Assembly: GCA_963978895.1 (NCBI GenBank)
Contig: OZ022240.1
Span: forward strand, 5,003,680 to 5,067,679
From: Erpobdella octoculata
Lineage: Eukaryota > Annelida > Clitellata > Hirudinida > Erpobdellidae
Direction: 5' to 3'
DNA: 64,000 bases
Below are positions 53,510 to 64,000 of the stretch, in pieces. The notes beneath the pieces were generated by a model. The model had not been told where the DNA came from, ran no database searches, and saw nothing but the letters and a program-made list of their open reading frames with translations. A program made the translations under genes and the position numbers. The stretch's first letter is position 1. Each line of letters opens with the position of its first letter.

Positions 53510-54615
53510 CCGGGGTTTTTAGAGGTTTTTCTAATGTTTGTCTCTCTCGCTCCCGTTCCCTTCTCCACTTTCCCGTTTTCGTAGCGTTCCCGGTCGCTTT
53601 TCCGCTCTCGGTCGTTTTCCAGCTCCCGGTCGCTTTCCCGCTCAGAAGTTCTGTTATCGATTTTCTCTCTTGCTCGCGTTTCCTTCCAAGCTTGCTCTCC
53701 CGATTCCAGTCGCTTTCCGCGTTCCCGGTCGCTTTCCGCGTTCCCGGTCGCTTTCCGCGTTCCCGGTCGCTTTCCCGTTCCCGGTCGCTTTCCCGTTCCC
53801 GGTCGCTTTCCCGTTCCCGGTCGCTTTCCCGTTCCCGGTCGCTTTCCCGTTCCCGGTCGCTTTCCCGTTTCCGGTCGCTTTCCCGTTCCCGCTCACGCTT
53901 GCTCTCCCGTTCCCGGTCATGCTTGCTCTCCCATTCCCGGTCACGGTAGCTCTCCCGTTCCCGTTTCCGTTCCCGCTCATTTTCTCTTTTACATTCTTTC
54001 ATAACTTCTGTTAGCCTATAAAACGCAAAATAGATTTGCTAAGACTATATATATATATATATGAATGTTTGTGGGTTAGTTTGTCTATTATAGAAACGGG
54101 AAAGCACCCGGAACGGACAGCGAGCGGGAACAGAAAAGCAAGCGTGAGCGGGAATGGGAGAGCAAACGTGAGCGGGAACGGGGCAGCGACCGGGACGGGA
54201 AAACGACCGGGAGCGGGAAAGCGACCGGGAGCGGGAAAGCGACCGGGAGCGGGAAAGCGACCGGGAGCGGGAAAGCGACCGGGAGCGGGAAAGCGACCGG
54301 CAGTGGGAAAACGACCGAACGGACAGCGAGCGGGAACAGAAAAGCAAGCGTGAGCGGGAATGGGAGAGCAAACGTGAGCGGGAACGGGGCAGCGACCGGG
54401 ACGGGAAAACGACCGGGAGCGGGAAAGCGACCGGGAGCGGGAAAGCGACCGGGAGCGGGAAAGCGACCGGGAGCGGGAAAGCGACCGGGAGCGGGAAAGC
54501 GACCGGGAGCGGGAAAGCGACCGGGAGCGGGAAAGCGACCGGGAGCGGGAAAGCGACCGGGAGCGGGAAAGCGACCGGGAGCGGGAAAGCGACCGGCAGT
54601 GGGAAAACGACCGAA
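53510..54615. repeat. 18-bp GC-rich minisatellites in inverted orientation
   Basis: The right-hand array (54,090-54,610) repeats CGACCGGGAGCGGGAAAG, with a higher-order duplication of about 213 bp. The left-hand array (53,690-53,960) carries the inverse, GGTCGCTTTCCCGTTCCC. Long frames through both are artefacts of the 18-bp period. Confidence 0.92.
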
Positions 54616-54728
54616 AACGGAAAAGCTAACAGGAGTGGGAAAGCAGGTGGGAAAGGAAACGGGAGAGAAAGAGACAAAGATTAGAAAAACCTCTAAAAAA
54701 CCTGGGCAACGCAGGGTATCTCCGCTAG
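54044..54728 (+). mobile_element. Helitron-like element, inner inverted copy
   Basis: The plus-strand start CTATATATATATATATATATGA then ATGTTTGTGGG resembles the outer copy's 5' end, but the TC is not preserved. The 3' end is CTGGGCAACGCAGGGTATCT then CCGCTAG|T at 54,728. The body is an 18-bp minisatellite. Confidence 0.65.
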
Positions 54729-55014
54729 TACATACATAAACACACACACACAGACACACATACATGCACATACACATACATACATACACACATACATACG
54801 CACATACATATATATATAGTTCCCGCTCGCTCACCCGCTCCGCTCCGCTCATTTTGTGACGGATTTCAAAAATTTTTTTTTTCTTTTTGATTTTCATTGA
54901 CTCTCAAGGTTGTGTGAAAATTTCATTACGATCGGATGAATGGTGTAGCAATGCATAAAGGACATTAACATACATAAATACATATATACAAACATTCATT
55001 TTTATATATATAGA

Positions 55015-56281
55015 TATTATAAGTGCTAATAGAGCTCCAAATTTGTTGTTTTTTTTAGATTTTTTATTGTATAACTTGAAAAAAAATTATTGTTCTAAAA
55101 TTGTTTAAAGTCTGTAAAATTGCTGCTCATTTTTTTTAACTTTGTACTGCTCAGTACTGAGTGTTCCGATATCTCAATGTTTTTGTTTGGCATAAAAAAC
55201 TGCTGAATCGGATTTAAAAATTTTTGTCGAAATTTGCTTAAAATGGTTTCAATTTAAAACTTAAAACAAAGCTTCTTACAATTATTTTTTTAATTTATTA
55301 AAATTGTGCAAACAATTTTTAAATTGAAAGCTTTAAACTCGTTTTAAATTGAGTTAATGAAACATGATTGAATGAAAGAAATTTGACGATATTTTTCCTC
55401 ATAGTGACTACGAAGCAATCTCTTAAGCCAAAAAAGGTTCACGTAGTGGCAAAGCCAGGAAACTCGTTGTAGTTTTCATTGAGTTCATTAAAGGCCAGAA
55501 AACTGACTCACAAGTCATTGAATTGGCAATTAGTAGCATTCGTAATACTGGCGACATCAAAACAAGAAATTATTAGAGCTGATTTATTACCAATGCTTTT
55601 ATTAACTCGTCGTCTTTGTTTGTTTCTCTGTCTGTCTGTTTGTTTCTCTGTCTGTTTCAAATCTTGCAATCAATTTTTGAGTCACTTCCTGATGATAGAT
55701 TTTTTTCAAATTTTGCATACATGCTCAAAAAAGAAGACAATGCAATATTCAATTATTAGTTTTACAATAAGTCAATTAATTTAGTTAATTTTAATTAATT
55801 TCGATATTTCGACTTTAATATAAAATAAAAGAGTAATATAGGAAAAAATTGATTGCAAAATTTGTGTTTTAATTACATATAGAAGCATTGGGTTTTAAAA
55901 ATTCGTTTTTAATTTACTTGTTGTTATTAATGTTTTGCTGTCTCTATCATCACACTAGAAAAAGTTAAAACAAAATAAAACAAAATAAAATTCAAGATTA
56001 TGTTAAAAGAAGCAATAAGTGTTGTCTGGTGGAATTTGCAGCATGTTATTCATTGGATGACTACACAATATCTTTTATTAACTAATAAGCAAAATGTTTT
56101 TTGCAACGAAAAAACTGCAAAAATAAAAGTTTCTAAGATTGGACTACAACTGCCTAACTACATTGTAACAGCAAATGTTTGCAATTTATGATGCTTTGGA
56201 ATCATATTTGAAATGATTACTAATATTCAAGAATGTTTTCGGTGAAATTTAAAAAAAAACCACAGCACTTCAATTCCGGTT
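55015..56281. other. Intergenic region
   Basis: AT-rich sequence with a short TTTGTTTCTCTGTCTG repeat near 55,618-55,660. No gene was recognised. Confidence 0.6.
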
Positions 56282-59131
56282 TTAATTATCCAAGTTTTTA
56301 CCAAAAACCTCGACTTCACAGATTGAAAAGTTGCCAACTGCATATTGAGATTTGTGTAGAACCACGTATTTTCCTGGAAGCGTACTGTTCTGGCATATCA
56401 GAGTGTATCTCTTTCCAGCTGAAATCTTACCAGGCATGCTGTTGCACGAAGAGTATTCGATTGCAGTCAATGTTAACCAATTTCTGCTGTCGAATTTCTG
56501 TGTAACTCCGACCATGAAATTATCAGCGCCTTTTGCTGTATTTTACAGTTAATAAAACTAATAAATAATTACTTTAAAATTAGGTTTTTCAGATGATTTT
56601 GCAAGTCTTGTACTATTTAACCGTATCATCGGCTTGATTGGATGACGGGAAGTTGGTTACTTTTCACTTTCAAGATTTGCAAGAGGACAAGCAAGCAAGC
56701 AAGACCAGTGGTAAAGTTAATTTTTTTTTTAAGGTTAATGAAAGGAGTTGTTAACCCCGCGAGACACTCAACCTGAGTTATGCGTGTAAACTCATTGCTT
56801 AAGGGGGCTACGATGGTGACGCCAGTGAGATTCGAACCACCGACCTACGAGGCGACAGGCGAACGCTTTACCACTTAGCCACCACCGCCTTAAAGTTTAA
56901 TTGGAAAAAAAACACAGATAATAATTACCATTTGAAGTGCTGGCAGTAAATACGACAAACTTTACGCTGACGTTGACACTAAGATCAACAACAAACCAAT
57001 TCGGTCCTATGTTATCTGTGCAAAAGCATCCATCTCTGTCCAATGTAATAACGCCGTCATTCACATTGGTGTTAACTGAAGTTACATGGACAGTGGAACA
57101 TTTGGAACTTTCCCAAGTTAATTTTCCATGGGCATAATTGGTTCTAACTGCAATGGAAACGTTAAAAATGTTCAAAGTTGCATTCATAATATATAACATT
57201 TATAATTAAAATTGAGTTAATCATCATGACAACTTAGTGTTTACAATTTCTTATTATTTATTTTATTAATTAACAACAGGAAAACAACAACTTTCAAAAC
57301 AGAACTTTTTTATTTGAACCTTTAGTATTTTTGCAGCATTTTTAGAAATGGAAAATTTTTTAAAATTCAAAAACGTGAAAGCAGTAAAATGCTTTCAAGT
57401 GCATTATAAATGCATTCAAGTGCATTTTGAATACATTCATGTAGAAATAAAAAAAAATCAAAACATTTTCAAAACATTGAAACAATGAGTTATTTTACAG
57501 TGCTGCCATTGTGTATAAAAAATTGTTTTTTAAAAGTTTTTATTGTTTTCTCGTAAGAGGAAAAAACTGAATTTTGTTTTTATTTCGCAAATTTAGTGCA
57601 TTATTTTATTGTATAACAACATTGAATGTTTCGATGTTTGAAATGCGTAATTTTTATGTCTATCGCAATCCTAAGTCAGTTGCGTAGCATAGAAGGGGTG
57701 GGCTGCATTCAGCCCCGGACGACACTTTTGAGGGGGCGTCAAAAATGTTTTGGGGGTAGAAAACTTGGAGGAAAACTCAAAGTTGATTAAAATTTACCCC
57801 TCTCCCCCAGTCATCAAAACTTTTTTTTTTAAATTCCCGCTTAACAAAGTTTTGCGAATTTGAAATCTTGGATTCTATTCTCGTGACTTTCCAATTTCCA
57901 GGTTATTCGAACCTTTGGCTCTTATTTTCTTTTTTCTTTCGATTTTCATGTTTTTCAAAGTCTATTATCATCTATATATTTCATTCCCATGGTTTGCGTG
58001 AAATTCTGTTCTTTTGCACTTTTAGTGAGAAAAACTGAAATTATCAATTTCCATCCAAGATTTCAACTAACGTTCATAGAATTCCGATAATGTTAAGCAC
58101 ACTTGCACATCTCTCATTTAGATGTCTAAACCCAAATTAAACTACAAAAAATATGTCATAGATCGTTTAATTTTAATCAATCACAACTCTACTACTTATT
58201 TGGTGCGGTAGTTGGTGTATCATTAGGTAAATGAGTACGTGAATACATAATCATATTTCCTACTTACAAACTCTATAACATTTAAAAAACTGTATGGTTA
58301 AAAATGTATTCATTCACTTATACATTCATTCATTCATTCATTCATCATACATACATTAATTCATACATTCATCATACATTCATTCATATATTCATTCATA
58401 CATTCATTCATTCTTACATTCATTCATAGATTCATTCATACATTTATTCATTCTTACATTCATTCATAGATTCATTCATACATTTATTATTTCCAATAAA
58501 AAATAAAGTTGAGAAACGTATTCATTTATCCACTCAAATAAAAAAAATGTCAATTTATTTAAACTTTTTCTTTGCTAAGACACCAAGTCGGAACCAACAA
58601 TACAAAAAATGAAATTTTTGTTTTCAGCAACACCTGTTCTAATTAATGCAATTTATAAATATAACAAATTTTAAATAAAATATAAAAACATACAATTGTT
58701 GAAACCCATTTTTATCTGAAAATTTAAAAAAAAACAATGAATGACTTAAATATGAAACTAAACATAACATATTGATTTAAAAAAATGTGTGCATTTGAAA
58801 ATCGTATGAGATTTAAAATTTAAAATCTCACCTGATAACTGAGACAATCATTGCTGTGGACATAACTAATGGCAAGAGACCCAAATGTCAAACACCGTGA
58901 AGATTCGGGCTGGTACTCAAAAGCTAAGCAGCTAAAGATGGTATTTGTCTGACAGTGCAAAGCACATTCTAAGAAAGATATACTCGTGCAGGATGCCAGC
59001 ATAGGATCAGTCCGACAGAGTTTGATCTCCGAGGGTTGAAAAGGTGGGTACCAATAAATGGGTTGAAAAGCATAGAAACCCAAAGCCCTTGAGATCAGAA
59101 TGTTCCATGCCAGAAGATAAATTAAACTCAT
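56282..59131 (-). CDS. Secreted PAN-like plus F5/8C (fucolectin-like) protein, copy B
   Basis: Exons in gene order: 58,832-59,131; 56,929-57,147; 56,282-56,535 (TAA). Exon 1: MSLIYLLAWNILISRALGFY, then YWYPPFQPSEIKLCRTDP and CALHCQTNTIFSCLAFEY, paralogous to copy A. Exon 2: NYAHGKLTWESSKCSTVHV ... CFCTDNIGPNWFVVDLSVNV. Exon 3: YSSCNSMPGKISAGKRYTLI ... YVVLHKSQYAVGNFSICEVE then VFG, a clear fucolectin/F5/8C ending. Exons 2 and 3 join in phase. Exon 1 ends in phase 0, but the only good acceptor for exon 2 (57,148, CATTGCAG) enters in phase 1, so the simple splice would frameshift to an early stop. Either a small extra exon lies in the 1.7-kb intron or the gene is broken. Confidence 0.65.
56735..56891 (-). 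mobile_element. tRNA-derived SINE in copy B intron 2
   Basis: On the minus strand: GGTGGTGGCTAAGTGGTAAA (A box) and GGTGGTTCGAATCTCACTGG (B box), then AAGCAATGAGTTTACACGCA. It lies about 37 bp after the exon 2 donor. Its B box is closer to the tRNA consensus than that of the other two copies. Confidence 0.8.
58310..58490. repeat. (CATT)n imperfect tract
   Basis: Degenerate CATTCATT/CATACATT repeats inside intron 1 of copy B. Confidence 0.9.
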
Positions 59132-59454
59132 ATTAGATATTTAAATACAATTTTATAAAAAAAAAAAAAATCTGAAAATAAATGGAGATTCTACTTCAAA
59201 ATTGTTATTTTTATAACATGCGTGGATAGCTTCTATTGCTTTTCTTGTGCAAGAATCTTTTTATGCAGATATGGAGATCTCAATAAATCAATAAAAATTA
59301 AAGTATGTTGAAGTTCGCTTCGGATTGAGGTGCTTTTACAAAAATAGATGAGGAATTTCGATTCTGACATCAATTTTTTTAATATAAACATGTAGACTAA
59401 TGTAGAGCAATCATAAGCAATGCTAACAAGATTAAAAACATTATAAACAAGTAA

Positions 59455-59700
59455 AAGAAAAAACGAGTTTTTCAACACAAACTTTTGTTTCAAATACACT
59501 CGATTTAGAAATACAAAAGATGTTCAAATTAGGTTTTTTATTGAATCATGTATTGTCATCTAATATAAAACTATGCTGAAAGTTTCAGCTCCCTAGTTAG
59601 TCAAAAAGCTGGTTATATTTTACGTGCAAGATTTGCGTACAGAGAAAACCACACACACACAAACAGAGATTGTAACCTAAATAAAAGTTTGTAAAAAACA
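59455..59700 (-). mobile_element. Interspersed element Y, copy 3
   Basis: Inverse of 11,220-11,490: contains AAACTATGCTGAAAGTTTCA and CTTGCACGTAAAATATAACC-like text ending GATTGTAACCTAAATAAAAG. Confidence 0.8.
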
Positions 59701-59799
59701 GGACCAACTCATCCAACTCAGAGCTAAAAAATTAAGGGTTTCATCCTTTTAATCAATATTCCGTGTTGTTATAACAACATTGTGATTATAATTTATTTG

Positions 59800-59985
59800 G
59801 CGTAGGTCAAGTCGGGTCGGGTCAGGCCACTCCGCCTCGCTAATTGCCTGGAAAAAGAAGGATGGACAAGTAAAAAGGATCAAATTAGATCCACGACATG
59901 AAGTACTTAGGTGCTTCCTACATACAGCCATTTCCGTCTTAAAACACCTGGTGTAAAGGACTATAAACTATTATTATAATTATTT
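59800..59985 (-). mobile_element. Interspersed element X, copy 2
   Basis: Inverse of 10,608-10,790: contains CCGCCTCGCTAATTGC, AAGTACTTAGGTGCTTCCTA and CACCTGGTGTAAAGGACTAT. Confidence 0.75.
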
Positions 59986-60703
59986 TTTGAAAGCTTGTCA
60001 GCCAAAATTAAACCATAAGAAGCTCGGCGAGCCGAAAGTTGTGTCGTAATTTTGTTCCTGCCATCCGACAGTGTCTAGTACTTCGCCATATGGCATGGCT
60101 TTCCATCCTATTTTTCTTATTAGGAAGAGTTACAATTGACATTTTTTGTTGAGAGGGCAGAATTAAATAAACATAACCCTATTCAAACTGTTCCCAGCCA
60201 TCTTCAGACTCGTCTGTTATCAAACATAACGAACGTTTATATGTCAGCATGGAGAAATTTTGTTTCAAAGAAAACAGACATATCAGAAACTTAATTTTGT
60301 ACACAAAAGCACAAAACATCAAACTGCAACTTCGATTACAAATTTTTGAACATTATAACTAAATGTTTGTTTGGGTTTTATAAAAAAAAATTAAAAAGAC
60401 AGTTTCTTTAAATTTATTGACCAGCGTTATCATAATCATCTTTGCAAAAAAGGCATCATATAACCTAATCATTTTGTAATGATATAATGTTCAAATGATC
60501 GTAATTATCAGCTAAAAATAAAAAAGTCAATGCAAATCTGATCGTATCACAAGTTGGAACGCTGTCAACTTGAGTCGGTAACACTTGGAACACATTTATA
60601 AAAATAAAATATCTTCCTACGAAACGCATGGAACCTAACAAAAGAATTCATTTACACAATTCAATTACGTTCATTCAAAAGCAAAAAATTAACAAAAGTC
60701 AAA
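59986..60703. other. Intergenic region
   Basis: AT-rich, probably including the 3' UTR of the downstream-ending Na,K-ATPase beta gene. AATAAA on the minus strand was not pinned to a cleavage site. Confidence 0.5.
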
Positions 60704-63496
60704 TTATTTGCTGGTCGTTTTGGAATGCAGAGTGGTAAAGGAAGACTTCGTTGTGGCGGACGGCGTTGAAGGAATTGAAGAGAAAATACTAGTGGCCTCG
60801 CTGTTCTTTGGTAAGTTTGTGTGGCTGACCGACTTGGAATCATCGGTTGTGTGGACGGCAGAGGTAACAGGGGTAGTGGTGAAGGTCACAGTACTGGGGA
60901 TCGAAGAATCACTGCTGCTATTCGATGGCGAACCATTTGCGACAATTTCGATGTGAACGCTACCTTGCTGGTCGTCGATGTCGTGTTTTATCTTGTTCGT
61001 CCAGATCTTACAGGAAACAGCAACACTTGTGCCCGGTTTGACAATCAGTTGGACGGCGACCACTGGAGGAACGTAATCGGTCTGGTGGTAGTAAGGGAAA
61101 TATTTCATCGGGAATCCTTGTTTTGGAAAGAACGTTGCATTCAATAAATTGGGTTTGTCGCTGTCAGTCTGTAAATAGTTTTTTTAATTAATTTTAAAAC
61201 TTTTTTTTATAAATTTGCCTTTTCTAAATTTTTTAAATTAATTTTTTAAATGACAACATAGCATTCTAAAATAATTATAACTTAACATTTTACTCTGCAC
61301 AAATGCTTAATAATCGAACAGCACTCCGCCAAGCTGTGTCATATTAAGTCACGTTTCATCAGCAGCTTACCTCTCCTTCACAGCTAACTGGAATGTAGTT
61401 TGGATCCACCTCTGTCTTATGATATTTGTCGACTTTGAAAAACTCGCATCCCTTAGATTCGGATGTGGTTTCAACACATGAGGCTTCAAAAGGAGTTTCG
61501 TCCATTGGTTTCCATCCAATTATCTGGAAAAATATTTTACAAACAAATTGTCATTATTTGGGTTTTTAAGTCTAAGATCAGCTAGACTATCCAATAAATA
61601 AATAATCAATCACAGGAAGAGTTTAAAATGTTATTATTACTTCATGAAACTAGTCTAGGAAAAAATGTGGATAAAAACTACTGGGTAGTCATACTAGTCA
61701 GAACAGCAGACACGATAGAGCTGCTGTATTACAAGGTGAACACCGCTTGCTGCTGCGGTAGCCTTAAAAGTACAGTATATACCAAATGCGCGCTATAACA
61801 AAATAGCGGCACTAAAATTCAAAAATAGTTCTGGTTAAAAGGACCGTTTAAAATCTCAAAAAGTGACTTACATTATTGATACGCAGGAAGACAGAAGGTT
61901 TTCCAACAGAATATCCGAATGAGTTCTTTTTGTATTCTTCGCCCATTGTGGACACGTCGAATTTGCACGCCTCATTGAAAGTGGCAGTTTTATTATCCTT
62001 ATTACAATCCAGTGTTGTGTTTTTCTTAGCAAGATCTTCCAAATCTGTAATTGTTTTAGTATAAAAGTCACGAACCAACAAAAATTTGCTACACGTAGAT
62101 CAAATTGCATTATTATAATTATTATTATTGCTATTATTATTATCATTAATAAAGTTATTTATATTATTAAAATTATTGTTAAAGAAATTAATCCCTACTT
62201 TGTATTTCTTGTTTGAGAATGGAGACGTAATCATTGTAGGTTCCGTTGTCATTCATATTGAATGTGATGGTCATTTGGTCATTAGGAGTTCTCGGTGTGT
62301 AGGACATACCTGGGAACAGATTCATCAATAAATCATTTTTTTTATTATTCAAAAGAAAAGTTATTATTTATTTATTTTTAGAATTTTTATGGAGTTTTTA
62401 AAATTTCTCCAATTTTATTAAATTCCTGCGGAATCAGGATAGGTGTCACGTTAATCTATATATTCGATTAACTCGTTAGTATAAATGGCCTTGAAAAAGC
62501 TGGCGCAAACATTTGAAACAAAAATATTCGACACTACACTACATTTCAATGCGAACTTTGTTGCCTATTGTTTGAATTTGAAGCGCCCTATCTAGGCTAG
62601 CTCTTGCTATTCTTACACGGCTCCAGAGCGCGCCGGTTGCAATCGGTCCTAACTGATCTAAAGAAGTAGCGATTTGAATGCCGTTGTGTTACCTGAATCA
62701 CCTTTGCAGGTGTAAATTACTGAATAACAAATTAGACGTCGCCGCGAACGAGATAGACTCACCTGGGTTGAGTTTAAGCATGGTGTCGTACCCTTGCAGG
62801 GCTGGGACTTTGGCATCCAATGTTTTCAAGAAGATCGCCACACAGGCGGAGAAGTAACCACTCAGACCGAGGAAGAAGATGATGTAGTAGGATAAAATAA
62901 TGCCTGGAAAAAAATTCTGTTTGTTACAAAATAGTCGGTTTATTATTATTATTATTATTAAACAGTTGATAACGCAACATATGTCAATCAAACTACATTA
63001 TATCACTATTGTCGTTTTTTTTTGTAAAAACTGTAGTTAGCTTATGTAGCTATAATCGGACTAAAAGCTCAGTAGAGTAGTTTAAGTGTTTATTCGACAA
63101 ACATATTTTTAAACAAACTCAATCAGCCGCGGCTCTACGAAAGTTGCATTTTGCGCTCTTAACGATATAGAAGTTCACGACAACACAAATAAACAAATAA
63201 ATACCATTGCAAAACGCATACACTACAAAATTAGTTTTTTCTTTATTTGAATTTTATTTTAAATAAAAAAAATGGCAAGAAAAGTATATAGTGTAAACTA
63301 ACCCCAGCTTTTGAAGGTTCTGCCGCAGAATTCGCTTGTTTCTCCATTCCAAACAAACAATTTGAAAATTTTCCACCCGGCAGCAAGTTTGACTTTACGT
63401 TTTGCATTCCAGTCGTTAAACCTTTCTCTAAGTCCTTTCTTGGCTTCATCCACTTCTTCGACATTCTCATCGTGCTCCATCGCTCACAAAGTTCAC
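60704..63496 (-). CDS. ATP1B: Na,K-ATPase beta subunit
   Basis: Exons in gene order: 63,303-63,496 (ATG at 63,480); 62,763-62,903; 62,199-62,309; 61,872-62,044; 61,371-61,523; 60,704-61,168 (TAA). All phases agree, giving 406 residues. A cytoplasmic N terminus (MEHDENVEEVDEAKKGLRER) ends in FCGRTFKSWG. One membrane span (GIILSYYIIFFLGLSGYFSA) is at about 60-85. The ectodomain has the three conserved disulfide pairs, C157-C170, C217-C227 and C249-C305, and the family motif KYFPYYH near 274-280. The canonical end, near GSVHIEI at about 321-327, is followed by about 75 extra Ser/Thr-rich residues. The beta subunit is needed for folding, delivery and K+ affinity of the sodium pump at the plasma membrane. 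NTT and NAT are candidate N-glycosylation sites. Confidence 0.95.
60707..60940 (-). other. Ser/Thr-rich C-terminal extension of the beta subunit
   Basis: About 75 residues after the usual C terminus, with runs such as SNSSSDSSIPSTVTFTTTP and TTKSSFTTLHSKTTSK. In frame with the last exon, with no stop before it. Mucin-like and extracellular by topology. Confidence 0.75.
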
Positions 63497-63611
63497 CTGT
63501 GAAAACCAAGAAACACAATTACACCTGTATCTTAAACAATCAAATCTCAAACAAATAAATAAATAAGTTTATATATAAACGTTTGTCGTCCATTAAAACA
63601 ATGAAGCTTAC

Positions 63612-63700
63612 CCTGGCGATCTTCTAAAGTGAGAGAGAGAGAGTAGCACCACCTACGCAGAGAAGCAGAGAAATAATAACTTCAACCAACCGCTATTTAT
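63612..63700 (-). promoter_or_regulatory. Noncoding first exon and core promoter of the beta subunit gene
   Basis: A donor (CCAGG|GTAAGC) at 63,611/63,612 pairs with the acceptor TTTTCACAG|GTGAAC before the ATG exon (ending at 63,496), implying a 5' UTR exon. A TATA-like TAAATA lies at about 63,693-63,700 on the minus strand. The transcription start is inferred, not seen. Confidence 0.5.
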
Positions 63701-64000
63701 CCACAGCTTCGTTGCTAAGAAGGACCATCGCAGGTATCAACAGCTAACAAACAAAAGAGATTTCGTAAGTTCGGCCAGCGTTCAGCTTGCTTTTATATCA
63801 ATGCAGGTAACATAGCGTGTAATTCAATAAGTCCTTACTGTAAACTGTGTAAATGAGAAACCAATTTGAGCAGGTTTTTAAAAAAAAAAGTTTTATCGGT
63901 GTTTTTTGCTAATACAGGTGTTATAAAATTACGTAACTTTCACTGACAAGCTCATGGCTGTTTTACGGTTTTGCATAAGCGTGACAGAGTGACGCATTTG

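Larger units (their letters stand above)
53487..55014 (-). mobile_element. Helitron-like element, outer copy
   Basis: The minus-strand 5' end at 55,014 reads A|TCTATATATATAAAAATG. Then comes the Helitron-type block CATCCGATCGTAATGAAATT at about 54,905-54,965, GC-rich minisatellite, and a 3' end CCGGGCAACGCCGGGTAACC then CCGCTAG|T at 53,487. TC start, hairpin, CTAG end and A/T target fit Helitrons. It is non-autonomous, with no Rep/helicase. It is interrupted by an inverted copy at about 54,044-54,728. A further minus-strand 5' end near 54,818 makes the exact history uncertain. Confidence 0.7.

Noticed and set aside
53506..54897. Arg/Ser-rich and Pro/Ala-rich proteins of 100-270 codons
   Set aside because: These are 18-bp minisatellites inside Helitron-like elements, open on both strands.

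Overview
The window is animal nuclear DNA. Genes are split into short exons with GT/AG introns, the background is AT-rich, very long microsatellites are common, and there are tRNA-derived SINEs, LINEs and Helitron-like elements. The gene content (antistasin-like cysteine-rich secreted proteins, PAN-like plus F5/8C or fucolectin-like secreted proteins, a Na,K-ATPase beta subunit) suits an invertebrate bilaterian, most likely a lophotrochozoan. That placement is inference. There is no sign of prokaryotic or organelle sequence.

Layout. 1-8,242: no gene recognised; microsatellites, one small transposon with terminal inverted repeats, and GC-richer islands of unknown nature. 8,243-18,407 (+): the last five exons of a large membrane protein gene whose 5' part was not found. 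Its introns are filled with simple repeats that run almost up to the splice sites. 18,600-24,200: 3' flank, a hAT-like MITE, a (TAA)n tract, a 1.1-kb tandem duplication and a LINE tail. 24,238-47,928 (-): four tandem paralogues of a five-exon, antistasin-type secreted protein. Exons 1-4 are exactly 61/119/91/107 bp in every copy. Copies 2 and 3 sit in a recent 2.5-kb duplication, with a LINE graveyard and a MULE-like transposon between them. Copy 4 has an intron swollen to 4.2 kb by Helitron, Penelope-like and foldback insertions. 48,846-50,390: a Helitron end and a 21-bp minisatellite. 51,602-59,131 (-): two paralogous secreted proteins with an N-terminal PAN-like segment and a C-terminal F5/8C or fucolectin-like half, separated by nested Helitrons. 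60,704-63,7xx (-): a complete Na,K-ATPase beta-subunit gene with an unusual Ser/Thr-rich C-terminal tail.

From about 24 kb onward every gene lies on the minus strand. The secreted-protein genes form two local families produced by tandem duplication. The four antistasin-like genes share a compact upstream arrangement: a forkhead-like TGTTTATTGG, an E-box CAGATG inside GTACCAGATGA, then TATAAA. This suggests co-expression, and copy 4 has lost the E-box. All gene models rest on reading frame, splice-phase agreement and paralogue comparison by eye; no alignment or database search was run.
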